This document shows, piece after piece, positions 49,099 to 57,939 of a stretch of DNA of 64,000 nucleotides (position 1 is its first letter; every line of letters begins with the position of its first letter). The translations under genes and the position numbers were made by a program. Under the pieces are notes generated by a model. It saw only the letters and a list, made by a program, of their open reading frames with translations, did no database searches and had not been told where the DNA came from. Location: assembly GCF_900457465.1 (NCBI RefSeq), contig NZ_UAUU01000002.1, positions 186,001-250,000 on the forward strand, read 5' to 3'. The stretch is from Sphingobacterium multivorum (lineage in GTDB: Bacteria > Bacteroidota > Bacteroidia > Sphingobacteriales > Sphingobacteriaceae).

Positions 49099-49527
49099 CT
49101 AGTGATTAACTTTCTCAAAGATAAACTTTGGGTCTTGGAAATTGATGGTTGAAGGTATATAATGTGGAATTCCCATATACACTTGCTCCGTACCTGTACC
49201 TAAAATATACAGAGACCCTTTTTTTAATAAAGCAAAGGGTCTTCTTTTTTTCTGTCCCCAGCCAAATGGCGTATAATAATAGTCCCCAAGTAAAGTGTCT
49301 TTTTGGATATTGCCGCGAATGTCTCCCGAATCAATCTCACCTCCAGGTCTATAAAAGAACAATTTACCATGAAAACGGCTCTCAAAAAGATTAAGATCCA
49401 AACGGGCACTGTCACGTTCACTATGAGCCATATAACTCAATACTTTAGTATCTCGCCTCCCCTCTTCACAGCTTATCAACAGCAGAGTCGAAAAAATAAA
49501 ATAAACAGCAATCGAATATAAACGCAT
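49099..49527 (-). CDS. Lipoprotein of unknown function
   Basis: 142 residues, lipobox LLLISCEEGR. Beta-rich with FHGKLFFYRPGGEIDSGDIR and DYYYTPFGWGQKKRRPFALL. A weak likeness to NlpE-type copper/stress lipoproteins is possible but not shown. Confidence 0.7.
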   Translation of the reverse strand: MRLYSIAVYFIFSTLLLISCEEGRRDTKVLSYMAHSERDSARLDLNLFESRFHGKLFFYRPGGEIDSGDIRGNIQKDTLLGDYYYTPFGWGQKKRRPFALLKKGSLYILGTGTEQVYMGIPHYIPSTINFQDPKFIFEKVNH

Positions 49528-49663
49528 TTTTCTTTTGATCTACGATAATTAATCCCGTCTCAAGATAAACACAAAATTCAACAATATACAAGGAATTTGA
49601 CATAAGATGCTTTTTCCAAATTTGATTTACTTAGATTCTCTATATAATCAAACTTAATGCGAA

Positions 49664-49924
49664 CTACACTTTATCAAATCTTTTATTTTCTTCCTTCCAT
49701 TCAACATAGTTCGCTTTTAAGCAGTGCCCACAAGGGCGATATTGATGTTTTAGCGCTTCTTGCTCAGTGGAAAAAAAGACCCTGTTCTCCCGCTTCATCC
49801 GTTTTCCCGAAATACAGCAAAGCAATCCATAAATTTTTAGCTTTTCATTGCCACCAAAGTGAATTTCTCCCGCTCGAATCTTGGCGCGCAATGAAGCATC
49901 TGTAATATTTTTATGCCATTCCAT
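49664..49924 (-). CDS. Ada-type metal-binding domain protein
   Basis: 86 residues from ATG 49924 (MEWHKNITDASLRAKIRAGE). The Ada zinc-domain pattern is clear: LKIYGLLCCISGKRMKRENR, VFFSTEQEALKHQYRPCGHC with the Cys ligands. In Ada this domain takes methyl groups from DNA phosphate backbone; stand-alone versions are common. It follows a 2OG-dioxygenase gene on the same strand, suggesting alkylation repair. A longer start at 49948 overlaps that gene. Confidence 0.82.
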   Translation of the reverse strand: MEWHKNITDASLRAKIRAGEIHFGGNEKLKIYGLLCCISGKRMKRENRVFFSTEQEALKHQYRPCGHCLKANYVEWKEENKRFDKV

Positions 49925-49934
49925 TGTGTGGGAT

Positions 49935-50648
49935 TTATTTCTCGGCATCATGAAAAATAATACCCAACGCATGGCGTTCACCGGCTGTGACTTCACTCAC
50001 CCCATGTTTCATATTAACCCTAAAATAACCCGTTCGTCCTTTCTCAGGCCTAAAATTTGTTGCGAATAAAACGAGATCACCTTTTTTAGGTTTCAAAACA
50101 ATTGCCTTTGATTGAGCCCTCGGAACTTGTTGTGTTAATACAAATTCTCCGCCCATAAAATCGACTCCTGGCTCATTTAACATCAAAACCACCTGCATCG
50201 GAAAGTAAACCGCTCCATACAAGTCTTGATGTAGCGTATTGAAACCTCCTTGACCATATTTCAAAATCAATACTGTTGCTTTTTCTTGTCCTTTCAAACG
50301 GCAATCCGTCAAAAGGTCTTCATGTTTCAATGAAAATGATATATCGATTTTCAGCGCACGAAACCAGGCATTAGCAATGACGGTAAGATAGGGATAAAGT
50401 TGAGATCGAATCGTTTGAATCAACTCAGGTAGAGGGTAGTCAAAATATTTATACTCCCCTAATCCGAATCGATGCCTTTCCATAACGACAGTTTTACGGT
50501 AGAGCGTCGAATCGCTATACCCTTTTTTTAATAGATCGCATTGTAAAGCTGTCAACAGGTTTGGTATAACCACATAACCATGCTTATGCATCTCTTCTGT
50601 AATCAAAGGCCAATTTAGATCTTCTATCTTTTGAATGATATTTTCCAT
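49935..50648 (-). CDS. 2-oxoglutarate/Fe(II)-dependent dioxygenase
   Basis: 237 residues from ATG 50648. The iron and 2OG motifs are visible: TLHQDLYGAVYFPMQVVL (HxD) and later RVNMKHGVSEVTAGERHALG (His, Arg), ending IIFHDAEK. Prolyl-hydroxylase-like or AlkB-like; pairing with an Ada-type domain suggests DNA or protein repair. The substrate is not certain. Confidence 0.82.
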   Translation of the reverse strand: MENIIQKIEDLNWPLITEEMHKHGYVVIPNLLTALQCDLLKKGYSDSTLYRKTVVMERHRFGLGEYKYFDYPLPELIQTIRSQLYPYLTVIANAWFRALKIDISFSLKHEDLLTDCRLKGQEKATVLILKYGQGGFNTLHQDLYGAVYFPMQVVLMLNEPGVDFMGGEFVLTQQVPRAQSKAIVLKPKKGDLVLFATNFRPEKGRTGYFRVNMKHGVSEVTAGERHALGIIFHDAEK

Positions 50649-50755
50649 ACCACGAATCTCCACATTACAGTCGTATGAAAAAATCCGAAATATGCTAATA
50701 TGATGTATAATAAAAGGAACGAGAACATGTATCGCTCAAGACAATCCATAGCACA

Positions 50756-50797
50756 AAAAAAGGATTAAATACAGGCAGGTGTATTTAATCCTTTTTT
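50756..50797. terminator. Terminator of the ohr operon
   Basis: An 18-bp perfect stem (50756-50773 with 50780-50797) with a six-base loop, A/T tracts on both sides. It follows the MarR-type gene on the minus strand. Confidence 0.85.
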
Positions 50798-50817
50798 GAT
50801 TTCATATCGTATAAAAA

Positions 50818-51249
50818 CTAGCTATTCCCAACATTATCCACGATTTTTTCTGCCAAAGCTTTAAGCTGAACCATATCAGTATAGTCGAGCTTAAGCGCTT
50901 CAAAAATCTGCATGGGAATACAGCTCGCCTTTTCCTTCAATTGCAATCCTTGTGCTGTAAGCTGTATCTTCACGACGCGTTCATCTTCTTTGCTTCGTGT
51001 TCGTGTAAGCAAAACTTTAGCCTCCAAGCGCTTCAATAGTGGTGTAAGCGTTCCATTATCTAGAAATAACTTAGCCCCCAATTGATTTACTGTCTGCTCA
51101 TCATTCTCCCATAAAGCCATCATCGTGATATACTGTGGATAGGTCAAGTCAATCTCTTCAAGAATAGTTCGATATTGCTGCATAATTTCTCTATGTAGCA
51201 CATACACGGAAAAACAGAGTTGTTTGTCTAATTTTAATAAATCATCCAT
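50818..51249 (-). CDS. MarR/OhrR-type peroxide regulator
   Basis: 143 residues. Winged-helix MarR pattern: LTYPQYITMMALWENDEQT, FLDNGTLTPLLKRLEAKVLL and RSKEDERVVKIQLTAQGL. A Cys near the start (LDKQLCFSVYVLHREI) matches the redox Cys of OhrR, which oxidises on organic peroxides and releases DNA. It is the last gene after ohr, DUF1304 and a nitroreductase, so it probably controls this set. Confidence 0.88.
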   Translation of the reverse strand: MDDLLKLDKQLCFSVYVLHREIMQQYRTILEEIDLTYPQYITMMALWENDEQTVNQLGAKLFLDNGTLTPLLKRLEAKVLLTRTRSKEDERVVKIQLTAQGLQLKEKASCIPMQIFEALKLDYTDMVQLKALAEKIVDNVGNS

Positions 51250-51297
51250 CTTGCAAATATATTGAGTTTCTGAGGGATTGAAAAAGTTGTTTGCGGT

Positions 51298-51933
51298 TTA
51301 TTTGAATTCAACAACAAACTCTTCCTTAGGAACCCGAACCTTCTTCATCGTCGAAATCCAATCTCTCGAAGAGTCCGCCACGCCAACATACATCAATGAA
51401 ACGCTTTTTAGTCCATGCTTTTCTAATTGTAGAACCTCATCCACGACTTGGTTATCAAAACCCTCGGCGGGTGTGGAATCGACACGAAGTTCAGCTGCCT
51501 GAGCCAACGCCAAACCTAAAGCAATGTAAGTTTGTCTTGCAGTATGTGCAAAATTTCTTTCGGCAGCTTCACTCAAATAAATAGATTTCAACTTGTCCGT
51601 ATAAGAACCAAAGCGTCCCCTTGGCAAATCCCGCTCATCCGTTGTAAAATCATAAACTTTATCAATACGTTCTTCCGTATAACGATCCCAGGCAGCGAAA
51701 ACAAGCACATGTGAACATTCACGCATACAGTCTGGATTTAGTGCTCCTTTTGCCAGTTCTTCTTTCAATGCCTGATTTTCAACAATCAATATCTTAAATG
51801 GCTGTAAACCCGAAGAAGTAGGTGCAAAGCGTGCAGCCTCAACGATTTTATCTACATTTTCCTGACTAACTTTTTTTGTCGGGTCGTATGCTTTCACAGC
51901 ATGACGCCATTGTAAATCTTCTATTAATGACAT
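51298..51933 (-). CDS. Nitroreductase family NAD(P)H oxidoreductase
   Basis: 211 residues. Nitroreductase fold: RHAVKAYDPTKKVSQENVDK, AARFAPTSSGLQPFKILIVE, LALGLALAQAAELRVDSTPA (FMN site) and LMYVGVADSSRDWIS near the C-terminus. Reduces nitroaromatics and quinones with NAD(P)H. Lies between DUF1304 and the MarR gene in the peroxide operon. Confidence 0.9.
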   Translation of the reverse strand: MSLIEDLQWRHAVKAYDPTKKVSQENVDKIVEAARFAPTSSGLQPFKILIVENQALKEELAKGALNPDCMRECSHVLVFAAWDRYTEERIDKVYDFTTDERDLPRGRFGSYTDKLKSIYLSEAAERNFAHTARQTYIALGLALAQAAELRVDSTPAEGFDNQVVDEVLQLEKHGLKSVSLMYVGVADSSRDWISTMKKVRVPKEEFVVEFK

Positions 51934-51945
51934 ATAATTATAGTT

Positions 51946-52314
51946 TTATTTTAAGAGAATAACGGATAACCACGCCAACAATGCAGGAACTCCTTGTACA
52001 AAAAATATCTTTTTGCTCGCTGTAATTCCGCCAAAAACACCGGCAACAAGGACACATCCTAAAAAGAACAGGCGTACATTGTAACTCCAGATGGGGTCAT
52101 TGATTAAAAAAGACCAGGCTAAACCTGCAACCAGAAAGCCATTGTAGAGCCCTTGATTTGCAGCAAGCCCCTTCGTTGGCTTAAATAATTCTGCCGGAAG
52201 AGCCTTTCCAAAACTACGTTTTCCCGCAGTTTCCCAAGCAAACATTTCCATCCATACAATGTATACATGTTCTAAAAGTACGAGTGCTGTAAGCACGTTG
52301 GCAATATAATTCAT
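51946..52314 (-). CDS. DUF1304 membrane protein
   Basis: 122 residues with four hydrophobic segments. The DUF1304 pattern is clear: LTALVLLEHVYIVWMEMFAW, GLAANQGLYNGFLVAGLAWS and GCVLVAGVFGGITASKK. Function unknown, often beside ohr. It starts 3 bases after the ohr stop. Confidence 0.88.
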   Translation of the reverse strand: MNYIANVLTALVLLEHVYIVWMEMFAWETAGKRSFGKALPAELFKPTKGLAANQGLYNGFLVAGLAWSFLINDPIWSYNVRLFFLGCVLVAGVFGGITASKKIFFVQGVPALLAWLSVILLK

Positions 52315-52317
52315 ATA

Positions 52318-52743
52318 TTATTCGTTAGTTGATACCGTCAATTTGACATCCATATTACCCCTTGTTGCATTTGAGTAGGGACAAACTTGATGTGCTTTTT
52401 CAATCAATTGTTGCGCTAATTCCAGGCTTACGCCAGGTATATTTGCATGTAATTCTGCAGCCAAACCAAAACCACCATTATCCAATTGTCCGATACTCAC
52501 ATGGGCTGTTACCGAAGTTTCGCCCGCTTTTACTTTTTCTGATCTAATCACTAAATTCAAGGCACTATCAAAACATGCCGCATAACCAGCCGCAAAAAGC
52601 ATCTCTGGATTGGCATAATCATCATTGGCCCCTCCTAGACCTTTTGGCATACGAACAGCTAAATCCAATACACCATTTTCGCTTTTTACCTGACCATTTC
52701 GTCCTCCCCTGGCTGTCGCGCCGATGTTATATAACGTTTTCAT
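52318..52743 (-). CDS. ohr: Organic hydroperoxide resistance protein (OsmC/Ohr)
   Basis: 141 residues. Ohr signature: LYNIGATARGGRNGQVKSEN, MLFAAGYAACFDSALNLVI and IEKAHQVCPYSNATRGNMD; the two Cys (AACFDS and VCPYS) form the thiol peroxidase pair. Reduces organic hydroperoxides. First gene of the operon, with a palindrome upstream. Confidence 0.94.
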   Translation of the reverse strand: MKTLYNIGATARGGRNGQVKSENGVLDLAVRMPKGLGGANDDYANPEMLFAAGYAACFDSALNLVIRSEKVKAGETSVTAHVSIGQLDNGGFGLAAELHANIPGVSLELAQQLIEKAHQVCPYSNATRGNMDVKLTVSTNE

Positions 52744-52791
52744 ATTTTAATTTGTTTTGTTTGTACAAATGTATGGCAAGAATTTATATTG

Positions 52792-52810
52792 TGCAAAATA
52801 TAATTTTGCA
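52792..52810. promoter_or_regulatory. Perfect palindrome upstream of ohr, candidate OhrR operator
   Basis: TGCAAAATATAATTTTGCA (8+3+8) lies about 49 bases upstream of the ohr start. A second smaller palindrome TTTGTACAAA is at 52760-52769. A related TTGCAAATATATTG is found just upstream of the MarR gene at about 51250. Confidence 0.55.
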
Positions 52811-52909
52811 ATTTACATTAAAATGAGAATAGCAAAATCTCAAAAAAAGTACAGTGTTACCGAATGTAATCTAAAAGCACTACATTTGATTATTGCAAAT
52901 AGGGCTTAA

Positions 52910-53824
52910 ATGAAAACAACTTCCATCGAACAATTTTATCGGGAGATCAATGCGAGTATCCCAAAAGAGATCGCAAGAGAGATTGGTCATTTTAATGTGT
53001 TCAGTTATGAGGAACTTGCCGCTAAGTTGAAAGATAAACCGATCATGCCCTACAATAAGCGAACGTATTATAAAATCAGCTTAATCACAGGAAAAAACAC
53101 GGCCGAATATGCCGACAAAGTAATCGAAATCGAGGAATCGGCACTTGTATTTGCTACTCCTAAGGTTCCTTACCATTGGATACCGAAAGATGAGCATCAA
53201 AAAGGTTATTTTTGCGTTTTCACCGATGAATTTCTGGCAAGGAATAAAAGTGGTGTGATCATAGATGATTTGCCGATCTTTCAACCAGGCGGCCTTCCTA
53301 TTTTCCAACTATCAGAAGAACAACGCATTGAAATAGAGGGAATCTTCCTAAAAATGAATAAAGAGCTATCTTCGGATTACGTTTTTAAATACGATCTGTT
53401 GCGAAATTATGTGCTTGAAATCGTCCATTATGGCCAAAAGCTGCAACCCAAAAGTATAACAAATCCCACACATAACGCCTCCAATAGGATTACTTCATTA
53501 TTTGTAGAATTGCTAGAAAGACAATTTCCACTTGAATCTCCGATGCAACGCCTACAACTACGAACAGCTAATGATTTTGCGGAACGACTGGCCATACATG
53601 TCAACCACCTGAATAAAATTTTAAAGGAAAATACTGGAAAAACAACCAGCCATGTCATCGCAGCCAGAGTCACACAGGAAGCAAAAATTTTACTGCGACA
53701 AACCGATTGGAATATATCTGAGATTGCTTATTCACTTGGCTTTGAGGAGATCGCCCATTTTTCCAATTTTTTCAAAAAGCAAACCAGCTTTGCCCCAAAC
53801 ATTTTTCGTTCCCAAACGTTATAA
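52910..53824 (+). CDS. AraC family transcriptional regulator
   Basis: 304 residues. N-terminal sensor (YNKRTYYKISLITGKNTAEY, FATPKVPYHWIPKDEHQKGY) and C-terminal helix-turn-helix (FAERLAIHVNHLNKILKENT, NISEIAYSLGFEEIAHFSNF, FKKQTSFAPNIFRS). It precedes an SDR gene by 93 bases on the same strand and may regulate it. Confidence 0.92.
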   Translation: MKTTSIEQFYREINASIPKEIAREIGHFNVFSYEELAAKLKDKPIMPYNKRTYYKISLITGKNTAEYADKVIEIEESALVFATPKVPYHWIPKDEHQKGYFCVFTDEFLARNKSGVIIDDLPIFQPGGLPIFQLSEEQRIEIEGIFLKMNKELSSDYVFKYDLLRNYVLEIVHYGQKLQPKSITNPTHNASNRITSLFVELLERQFPLESPMQRLQLRTANDFAERLAIHVNHLNKILKENTGKTTSHVIAARVTQEAKILLRQTDWNISEIAYSLGFEEIAHFSNFFKKQTSFAPNIFRSQTL

Positions 53825-53917
53825 TTTGAATTTCGCAAACATCCATTTGCATTTCGCAAGGAAAGGCTCAACTTTTCGGCGGATCTTTGTGCTATTGAAT
53901 CTTTAAAACAAATTAAA

Positions 53918-54679
53918 ATGGCTACAAACAAAATAGCATTGGTAACAGGCGGAAGCCGTGGTTTAGGTAGAAACATGGCTGTTAGCCTTGCAAAAAAAGG
54001 AATCGATATCATTTTAACCTACAATAGCAATCAGGAGGAAGCGGATCATGTGGTTGCTACGATACAATCTTTAGGGCAACATGCAGCTGCATTCCAATTG
54101 GATGCAGGAAATGTGCAGTCCTTTAATGGCTTTATTGAACGGGTTACGCAACATTTGCTACAACAAACGGGAAAGTCTAATTTTGATTTTTTGATCAATA
54201 ATGCGGGCACTGCCTTATATGCACCCTTTATAGAAACCACAGAAGAACAATTTGATACAGTTTATAATATCCATTATAAAGGGGTATTTTTTCTCACGCA
54301 GAAAGCTCTTCCCTATTTGAATGATGGCGGACGTATTATCAATATTTCCTCTGGCCTCGCCCGTTTTGCATTTCCGGGATCATCTGCCTATGGCTCGATG
54401 AAAGGGGCAATCGAGGTACTCACGAGGTATCTTGCCAAAGAACTCGGTCCTCGAGGTATTGCAGCAAACGTCGTTGCTCCTGGCGCAATCGAGACTGATT
54501 TTGGTGGCGGGCATGTGCGGGATAACAAAGAAACAAATGCGCATATTGCAGCTGTTACAGCTTTAGGACGTGCTGGTGTACCCGATGATATCGGTGGAGT
54601 GGTGGCCTTCCTTTGTACAGAAGATGCAAGATGGATCAACGAACAACGCATTGAAGTATCGGGCGGGATGAATCTTTAG
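53918..54679 (+). CDS. Short-chain dehydrogenase/reductase
   Basis: 253 residues. Cofactor motif TGGSRGLG at residues 10-17, NNAG, SSGLARFAFPGSSAYGSMKG with the catalytic Tyr-Lys pair (YGSMK) and late TALGRAGVPDDIGGVVAFLC. NADP(H)-type SDR. Substrate unknown; the AraC gene before it suggests induction by a small molecule. Confidence 0.94.
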   Translation: MATNKIALVTGGSRGLGRNMAVSLAKKGIDIILTYNSNQEEADHVVATIQSLGQHAAAFQLDAGNVQSFNGFIERVTQHLLQQTGKSNFDFLINNAGTALYAPFIETTEEQFDTVYNIHYKGVFFLTQKALPYLNDGGRIINISSGLARFAFPGSSAYGSMKGAIEVLTRYLAKELGPRGIAANVVAPGAIETDFGGGHVRDNKETNAHIAAVTALGRAGVPDDIGGVVAFLCTEDARWINEQRIEVSGGMNL

Positions 54680-54690
54680 TAACGCATCAC

Positions 54691-54735
54691 TTAAATAAGC
54701 ACATATCTGAGGCTATTCGATATGTGCTTATTTAA
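54691..54735. terminator. Bidirectional terminator-like hairpin
   Basis: A perfect 17-bp stem (54691-54707 with 54719-54735) and 11-base loop right after the SDR stop. Confidence 0.75.
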
Positions 54736-54830
54736 CAGTATTTCTTCACCAATCCCATCCAGTTCCTCCTCTTTTAGAATAAAAATTATAATGCTATTAT
54801 CATTTTCTTCTTTACCTCTTAAAGTGTACG

Positions 54831-54859
54831 TTGACTGACTATCCGAATGATTATGTTTG
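54831..54859 (+). promoter_or_regulatory. Bacteroidota-type promoter of the phosphoesterase gene
   Basis: TTG at 54831-54833 and TATGTTTG at 54852-54859 with an 18-base spacer; the ATG of the following gene is at 54872, giving a short leader. Confidence 0.6.
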
Positions 54860-54871
54860 TAGCATAAGAAT

Positions 54872-55609
54872 ATGATACAACTTGCCATAATAAGTGACAT
54901 TCATGCCAATTTAATTGCATTGGATGCGGTATTAACAGATATCAAAAATAAAGGATTAACACAAATTTACTGCTTAGGTGATCTTGTTGATTTCGCTCCC
55001 TGGGGCAATGAAGTCATTGACAGAATACAAGAAAAAAACATTCCATGTCTACTGGGAAACCATGACCAAAGAATTGCTTTTGACGAAGCCATTATCCCTT
55101 TACCACACCATGATGTAATAGAGACTTCAAATCGAGAAATCGCCATCAAGCTAAGTAAGAAGGAGATATCGGCCCCTCATAAAAAATGGCTAGCAACATT
55201 ACCCTACACCATTGAACTAACCTTCAAACTTGGAACGAGTTTTAGGAAAATACTTCTTGTCCATGCCAGCCTCCAAAGCAATGACGAATACATCCATGAA
55301 TCAACCCAAAAATGTGCTCTATCAACTCAATTAAAGCAAAAAGCAATCGATATTCTGGTGATGGGACATACACACCATTCTTATATTCAACAGGATGGAG
55401 ATGTCTTGTTTATCAATTGTGGTTCCGTCGGACGTAGTAAAGAAAAAGACAGAAAAGCAACTTACACAATAATAACCTTATCTGAAAAAGAAATTAATGC
55501 CGAGATCATTAAAGTAAACTACCCAATAACAGCTGTCGCAAATGCAATTTACGACAGCAATATCCCCGATTTCTACGGAGACTTTTTACTTGCGAATAAT
55601 ACACTTTAA
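54872..55609 (+). CDS. YfcE/MJ0936-type metallophosphoesterase
   Basis: 245 residues. Motifs in order: ISDIHANLIALDAVL, YCLGDLVDFAPWGNEV, CLLGNHDQRIAFDEAII, and MGHTHHSYIQQDGDVL then NCGSVGRSK. These bind the two metal ions. Likely cytoplasmic phosphodiesterase of unknown substrate. Confidence 0.92.
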   Translation: MIQLAIISDIHANLIALDAVLTDIKNKGLTQIYCLGDLVDFAPWGNEVIDRIQEKNIPCLLGNHDQRIAFDEAIIPLPHHDVIETSNREIAIKLSKKEISAPHKKWLATLPYTIELTFKLGTSFRKILLVHASLQSNDEYIHESTQKCALSTQLKQKAIDILVMGHTHHSYIQQDGDVLFINCGSVGRSKEKDRKATYTIITLSEKEINAEIIKVNYPITAVANAIYDSNIPDFYGDFLLANNTL

Positions 55610-55613
55610 TCAT

Positions 55614-55745
55614 TGTCAATTTGCTAGAATAGCTAAATCCCCGACATATACTCTGCATTATTTTCAAAGAGAGGGTCTCCTAAAAAACAATACGGTTGCA
55701 TCGGGGATTTGTATAGTTATTATTTCAGAAACAGTTTCCGAATAG
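55614..55745 (+). pseudogene. Possible MerR-type helix-turn-helix fragment
   Basis: The plus-strand frame reads CQFARIAKSPTYTLHYFQRE, GLLKNNTVASG, close to the MerR DNA-binding pattern (TLxYYxxxGLL). No start, effector domain or dimer helix is present and it overlaps the 3' end of the next minus-strand gene. An inverted repeat (55635-55644 with 55701-55710) lies inside. Probably a relic. Confidence 0.35.
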
Positions 55746-57877
55746 CTTTATTACCAACATCCAGAAGATAGATATTACCATCTTTATCTACGACTATGTC
55801 TTTTATCAGACCAAACCGCGCTGTAGACAAAGTTCCATCCACATATCCATTCGTTCCCTTTATCAAAGTAGTCACTTCCCGTGTTGACATATTGACCTCC
55901 CGAATAGCATAGTTGTAGTTATCAGCAACAATCAATCTGTTATTTAATCCTGCTGTGATACCGCCTATTCCGTTGAAATATGTGTTCGTTCCAATCCCAT
56001 CTTGATAACCTGCATCCGAACCTCCTACCCAACGTTCCCCACGTGTAACACCCGGTCTTACAATTTCAATCCCGTTATTGCTGCTCGTATTCTGATCCGA
56101 ATAATACAAAACTCCTTGACTATCTACAAAGGGCTTTGCCATTACCCAACTAGGTCCAGGTACCTTAGTATAACCTCCAGCCAGGTTGACTTTGTTTATT
56201 CCCTGCGCAAAACCAGCTACTGCCACATATAAATTCCCTGACAGATCTAAACACATTGCACCCGGAGAAAATCCTTTTGCGTGTATAGTGCGTTTGCCCG
56301 CAGCTGTAATTTTAAAAATCTGATTTGATCGCTGATCGCTGACATAAATATTATTTTGCGTGTCAACAACTATTCCTGTAGGATAGTCGAATACAGCATT
56401 GGCACCATCTACCTGCAAAATAGATACACTTCCAGTCGGAGATACCTTTTTAACTTGTTTATTCTCTGGATCTGCGACATATAAATTTCCCTGCGCATCT
56501 ATCGCCATTCCAGCTAGGTTATTGCCGAATACTGTACTTCCTGGCCCCCCTACGAATGTCATTACACCTGCGCGACGGAACGGTTGCGGTGCTAAAGCAT
56601 CCTGACCGCCAACGATTACCTTCACCTCGCCTGTTGCAACACCCTGTGGTGCCTCTATAACCAACTTATTCTCACTAGCACTTGTCACAGGGGCCGAAAC
56701 ACCGTTGAAATAAACCCTATTTTCGGCAGCATTTGTACTAAATCCAGTGCCCAATAACGTTACACTTGTTCCCGCCAAACCATTGTCCGGACTTATAGAA
56801 CGAATACCAAGCGTCTGATCTTTAAACTGTGGTCCTTCCACGGATTGATCGTTGACTACAACCCTTACCTTTCCAGATCCAGTTCCGCCAGGAATGATCA
56901 ACTTCAGCTGATTTTCACTACTTGAAGAAATAGCAACTTGCTTCCCATTTATAAAAACCTGATTTTCGTCAAGTTCTTTACTAAATAATAGCCCGCTTAT
57001 TGTCATTTCAGCCCCTTTAGGGCCACTCAAAGGAGAGACAGCGCCGATTTCAGGCTTGCCTACAACCGTAAATTTTCGGACCCGAAATCTTCTGTTCATT
57101 GATATTCACGGATAGAGGTCCGGTACTGACACCAGCTGGAGCCACTACCACAATTTTTTCAGGACTAGACTCCAATACGACCGCGATCTTTCCATTGAAA
57201 ATCAACGATATTCCCCGAACTGACTTTTTCGAAGCCTTCACCCATTAGGGTAACTTTGGTTCCCGCCCCACCTGTTAATGGTTTAATACTGCGGACGACC
57301 TGATAAGTAAAATTCTGTCCTTGAGACTTTTTACCATCCACACGAACTTCTACAGTACCATACCCCGCATCTTCTGGAATTTCTGCAACGATTAATTTAT
57401 CTGTAACACTCACAACTAAAGCTTTTTTGCCATTAACATAGACTTCTGCAGGTTTATCTGTACTACCAAACCCCTCCCCATCAATCCGTAGCTGGGTGCC
57501 GCCTGTACCATTTGTCGGAAAAATTTTTGAGACTGAAAGATCTTGATAGGTATACGTACCGACATCAAAACTATTACTTCCATACTTCAAGACAATTCCG
57601 CCACTTTTGTCACCTTTTGGCACACGTAAAACAACCGATGTTGAAGTAGCGCTAATGACCTCTGCTGCCCCCCTGCAACTGTTGCAGAAAATTCTGTATT
57701 TGCCCCGCTGAAGCCCTGTCCTTCAATCGTAACTAGTGTGCCAGCTTTACCAGAATTAGGGTAATAACTATCCACTTTAACCGGAATTTTATCGACCAAT
57801 TCTTCCTTTTTACTGCAACTGATCGTCGCAATAGCCATCCATATAGATATGATGACTAGATTAATTGTATTTTTCAT
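55720..57877 (-). pseudogene. IPT/TIG and NHL-propeller lipoprotein, frame broken three times
   Basis: Starts MKNTINLVIISIWMAIATI with lipobox TISCSKKEEL. Successive IPT/TIG domains follow (YYPNSGKAGTLVTIEGQGF, FPTNGTGGTQLRIDGEGFGS, SPDNGLAGTSVTLLGTGFS) and then NHL-type propeller repeats (AGMAIDAQGNLYVADPENKQ, GIVVDTQNNIYVSDQRSNQ). Frame breaks lie at the C6 run 57668-57673, A4 57198-57201 and T4 57073-57076; correcting them gives about 718 residues. Surface lipoproteins with these domains often bind glycans. It follows the Oar-like receptor on the same strand. Confidence 0.8.
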
Positions 57878-57939
57878 TGGAATAAATTCTTTATAACTAT
57901 ATATCCGCTATCCTTTTAGGTTTTTGCCAAATGACCAAA

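Noticed and set aside
54691..54900. Minus-strand 69-residue frame over the terminator and promoter
   Set aside because: It overlaps a strong hairpin and the promoter of the phosphoesterase gene; no family match.
55635..55710. Inverted repeat with 10-bp arms resembling a tRNA acceptor stem
   Set aside because: No T-arm, no anticodon arm and no CCA context; more likely incidental within the MerR-like fragment.
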